Assembly (NCBI RefSeq): GCF_014651615.1
Contig: NZ_BMXF01000002.1
Coordinates: 413,439-477,438, forward strand
Source of the DNA: Persicitalea jodogahamensis
GTDB taxonomy: Bacteria > Bacteroidota > Bacteroidia > Cytophagales > Spirosomataceae
DNA: 64,000 nucleotides
Direction of reading: 5' to 3'
Shown one piece after another: positions 61,811 through 64,000 of the stretch. A program made the position numbers and the translations under genes. The notes below the pieces were generated by a model. That model did no database searches. It saw nothing but the letters and a program-made list of their open reading frames with translations, and was not told the DNA's origin. Positions within the stretch are counted from its first letter, which is position 1. Each line of letters starts with the position of its first letter.

Positions 61811-61901
61811 GTGTATTGCAGCGGTTGAGGGAGGGTGTTTAGTTGTTTAGGGTGTAGATAAGAGAACTTTGCTTGTGAAAGTCCAGCCAGACTTAGGTAC
61901 T

Positions 61902-63275
61902 TTACACCGTCATCGCCGCCAGCAAATCGGCCTGGGTGATGATATGAATGGCATTGGTTTCGTCCCTTACAAGCAGTGCTTTGTTTTCGCGGTCGATTAA
62001 GGATGATAGCGTGTCTACCGTACTGTTCAGAGCCACAAATTTGAAGGGTTTATCCATTACTTCCGCTACGTTCAGCTTCCGTACTTCAGGCTCCTCGATC
62101 AGCCTGTGCAGAATCACGGAGTCTGTCAAACTTCCGACGACTTCGCCCTCGGCATTCACGACGGGAAGCTGCGAAATGCCTTCTTTGTTCAAAATCCTGA
62201 TAGCTTCCGAAACCGGGGTTTCCGAAGCGACCGTCGTCAGGTGTGCCTGTCCGTTACGGCGATGCACGATGTCGCGGGCGGTGGCGAAGGTTCTTTCCAG
62301 GAAGCCATGGTCCTTCATCCAGGTATCGTTGTAGATTTTGCCCAGATAGCGTGTACCATGATCGGGAAGAATGATGACCATTACGTCGTCATCGGTGAGG
62401 TGTTGGCGAGCATATTCCAGCGCACCGTGCACCGCCGAGCCGCAGCTCCACCCTACGAAAAGTCCTTCTTCCCGCGCCAGGCGGCGGGTCATTAAGGCGG
62501 CGTCTTTGTCCGTGACCTTTACAAAATGATCGATCATCGAGAAGTCCACGTTCTCAGGTAGGATGTCCTCACCGATCCCTTCGGTCAGGTAAGGGAAAAC
62601 CTCCTTTTCGTCGAACTCACCCGTTTCTTTGTATTTCTTGAAAACTGAGCCGTAAGTATCGATCCCCACGGTTACGATGCCGGCTTTCTGCTCTTTCAGA
62701 TACTTACTCGTGCCACTGGCCGTGCCGCCCGTACCGACACCCGCGCCAAAATGCGTGATCTTTCCTTCGGTTTGCTGCCAGATTTCCGGTCCGGTAGTTT
62801 CGTAATGCGCCATGGCGTTGGCGGGATTGTCGTACTGGTTGGCGTAGAACGAGTTGGGGATTTCCTGGTTCAGGCGGCGGGCCACTGAGTAATAGCTACG
62901 GGGATCTTCGGGTGCGACATTGGTAGGGCAGACCACCACCTCGGCCCCCACGGCCCGCAGGATGTCGATTTTCTCCTGCGACTGTTTGTCGGCCATCGTG
63001 AAGACGCACTTATAGCCCCGGGCGATGCCCGCCAGTGCCAGACCCATACCCGTGTTACCGCTGGTCCCTTCGATGATGGTGCCACCTGGTTTCAGGGTGC
63101 CGTTTTTCTCGGCTTCCTCTACCATCCGAATCGCCATGCGGTCTTTTACCGAGTTACCGGGATTGAAGTATTCCACCTTCACCAGGATCGTACCTTTGAT
63201 GCCTTTGTTGACGCGGTGAAGCTTGACCAGCGGCGTGTTGCCGATGGTGTCGATGATGGATTCGTAATAGTGCAT
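61902..63275 (-). CDS. Cystathionine beta-synthase with CBS domains
   Basis: A protein of 457 residues from the ATG at 63275 (MHYYESIIDTIGNTPLVKLH); the frame extends up to 63434 but there translates the terminator region. Residues 1-320 are the PLP fold: NPGNSVKDRMA with the Schiff-base lysine, EGTSGNTGMGLA, GVGTGGTASGTS. Residues 335-455 are a CBS domain pair (VSEAIRILNKEGISQLPVV). It joins serine and homocysteine (transsulfuration), or may work as cysteine synthase; the CBS pair favours the former, possibly with nucleotide control. Confidence 0.92.
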   Translation of the reverse strand: MHYYESIIDTIGNTPLVKLHRVNKGIKGTILVKVEYFNPGNSVKDRMAIRMVEEAEKNGTLKPGGTIIEGTSGNTGMGLALAGIARGYKCVFTMADKQSQEKIDILRAVGAEVVVCPTNVAPEDPRSYYSVARRLNQEIPNSFYANQYDNPANAMAHYETTGPEIWQQTEGKITHFGAGVGTGGTASGTSKYLKEQKAGIVTVGIDTYGSVFKKYKETGEFDEKEVFPYLTEGIGEDILPENVDFSMIDHFVKVTDKDAALMTRRLAREEGLFVGWSCGSAVHGALEYARQHLTDDDVMVIILPDHGTRYLGKIYNDTWMKDHGFLERTFATARDIVHRRNGQAHLTTVASETPVSEAIRILNKEGISQLPVVNAEGEVVGSLTDSVILHRLIEEPEVRKLNVAEVMDKPFKFVALNSTVDTLSSLIDRENKALLVRDETNAIHIITQADLLAAMTV

Positions 63276-63311
63276 GGCGGTCAGTCGATGAAGTTGGTTT
63301 TTGGTAAAATT

Positions 63312-63338
63312 AAAAAATCCGCGCCGGAAATGGCGCGG
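63312..63338 (-). terminator. Terminator of the OmpA-family gene
   Basis: The minus strand has CCGCGCC (63338-63332), a 6-base loop, GGCGCGG (63325-63319) and then ATTTTTTA. It lies eight bases after the stop at 63346. Confidence 0.85.
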
Positions 63339-63345
63339 AGGGGGA

Positions 63346-64000
63346 CTATATTTCCGTGATGACAAATTCCACGCGGCGGTTTTTACGTCGTTCGGATTCG
63401 GAATTTCCCTTGCCGACGGGGCGCGTCGGGCCATAGCCCTGGGTTTCGATGCGGTCAGACACGATACCTTTTTTTGTCAGATAATCGCGGACCGCCTCAG
63501 CCCGTTGGCGCGAAAGTTCTACGTTCTTATCAAAATCACCCAGATTATCGGTATGGCCTTCGACGCGAATTTTCAGCGAAGGATTTTCACGCAGCATCGT
63601 TACCAGTTCGTCCAGTTCGCCAAATGATTCGGGTAGTAGTTCGAATTTAGAGGTGGCAAAGTAGATTTTGTCCAGCGTCACACTTGCCCCTTTGGCCAGC
63701 GGCTGTAGGTAGAAATCGTGTTCAAGTGTAGTGGCCCCGCTTGAATCCGCCGGGCTGACGTCCAGGCTGGTACTAAGGTACCCTTTCGCGCCCGCCACAA
63801 TCGAGTAGTTTTGCTTGCTATTCAATCCCAGACGATACTCGCCCGACGAAAGATTCATACGCACCGAATCGTCCCCGTCCAGGTAAGTTAAGCTGGCCGG
63901 AATGGGCTCCCGCGTTTTGGCGTCATAGATAGTGCCGCTCAGACCCACCAAAGCAGGAGTGGTACTTTTATCAGGTTGCTTCTTCTGGACCGGAGCTTCC
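63346..64000 (-). CDS. OmpA-family protein, 5' part outside the window
   Basis: At least 218 codons; the frame is open to the window edge (reading EAPVQKKQPDKSTTPA before the first TTG), so the start is not here. The visible part holds a carboxypeptidase-regulatory-like or CNA-type beta domain (LVGLSGTIYDAKTREPIPASLTYLDG) and a C-terminal OmpA domain (DKIYFATSKFELLPESFGEL, VEGHTDNLGDFDKNVELSRQRAEAV, GYGPTRPVGKG) that binds peptidoglycan. It probably links the outer membrane and cell wall. Confidence 0.9.
   Translation of the reverse strand, partial: EAPVQKKQPDKSTTPALVGLSGTIYDAKTREPIPASLTYLDGDDSVRMNLSSGEYRLGLNSKQNYSIVAGAKGYLSTSLDVSPADSSGATTLEHDFYLQPLAKGASVTLDKIYFATSKFELLPESFGELDELVTMLRENPSLKIRVEGHTDNLGDFDKNVELSRQRAEAVRDYLTKKGIVSDRIETQGYGPTRPVGKGNSESERRKNRRVEFVITEI

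Overview
The window looks like a chromosomal stretch from a Bacteroidota bacterium, most likely order Cytophagales and Spirosomataceae-like (Dyadobacter and relatives). The reasons are: PorP/SprF next to a large adhesin-like protein with a type IX secretion (T9SS) type B C-terminal domain; the conserved order yceD-rpmF-plsX-fabH-efp-accB-accC; near absence of Shine-Dalgarno sequences; and several promoters with the Bacteroidota -7 element TAnnTTTG. GC content looks moderate, a little above 50 percent by eye. There is no rRNA, prophage, insertion sequence or CRISPR array. The only RNA gene seen is a tRNA-Asn.

Layout. 0-3.6 kb (minus) holds a signalling module: a cyclic-nucleotide-domain histidine kinase, a response regulator fused to a thioredoxin-reductase-like flavoprotein, and a small UBP-type zinc finger protein. 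3.6-10.1 kb holds metabolic and periplasmic enzymes: a sugar-phosphate-isomerase-like protein, PurU, a gamma carbonic anhydrase-like protein, an FAH-family hydrolase, a 5'-nucleotidase-like lipoprotein and an M61 peptidase. 10.2-17.2 kb holds an outer-membrane protein, a hexapeptide acyltransferase and the ribosomal/fatty-acid operon yceD-rpmF-plsX-fabH-efp-accB-accC, closed by a strong bidirectional terminator. 17.3-28.2 kb holds a transglutaminase-like protein, a CE15-type glucuronoyl esterase, an SDR, SelD, an OmpH/Skp-like protein, a penicillin-acylase-family enzyme, a YtxH protein and a leucine-rich-repeat protein.

28.3-34.4 kb holds the divergent T9SS adhesin/PorP pair and a NIPSNAP protein. 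34.5-41.8 kb holds a GNAT-like protein, CysS, an M28 peptidase, a PIN-domain toxin-antitoxin pair, NadD-Gmk and an ECF sigma factor with its putative anti-sigma factor. 42.0-48.7 kb holds mreBCD, a GH3-family enzyme, Dxr and a glycosyltransferase. 48.8-55.8 kb holds a methyltransferase, the compact minus-strand run mazG-thiN-acyltransferase-mcrC (McrC without McrB), a hypothetical protein with a class II terpene-cyclase-like DxDD motif, and an outer-membrane protein. 55.8-64 kb holds a Na+/H+ antiporter, a DUF389 protein, an acyl-CoA dehydrogenase, tRNA-Asn, RsmG, a cystathionine beta-synthase and the C-terminal part of an OmpA-family protein cut by the window edge.

Best candidates for something new: (1) the kinase / RR-flavoprotein / UBP-zinc-finger module at the left end; (2) the DxDDTA toroid-like protein at 53.7-54.9 kb; (3) a family of palindromic or tandem intergenic elements built on GAATGAGTGA, which sometimes supply stop or start codons of flanking genes; (4) a strong genome-wide excess of the oligomer GGTA(C/G)TT. 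Several starts were moved inward from the longest reading frame because a promoter element, a repeat or family N-termini argue for the shorter protein.
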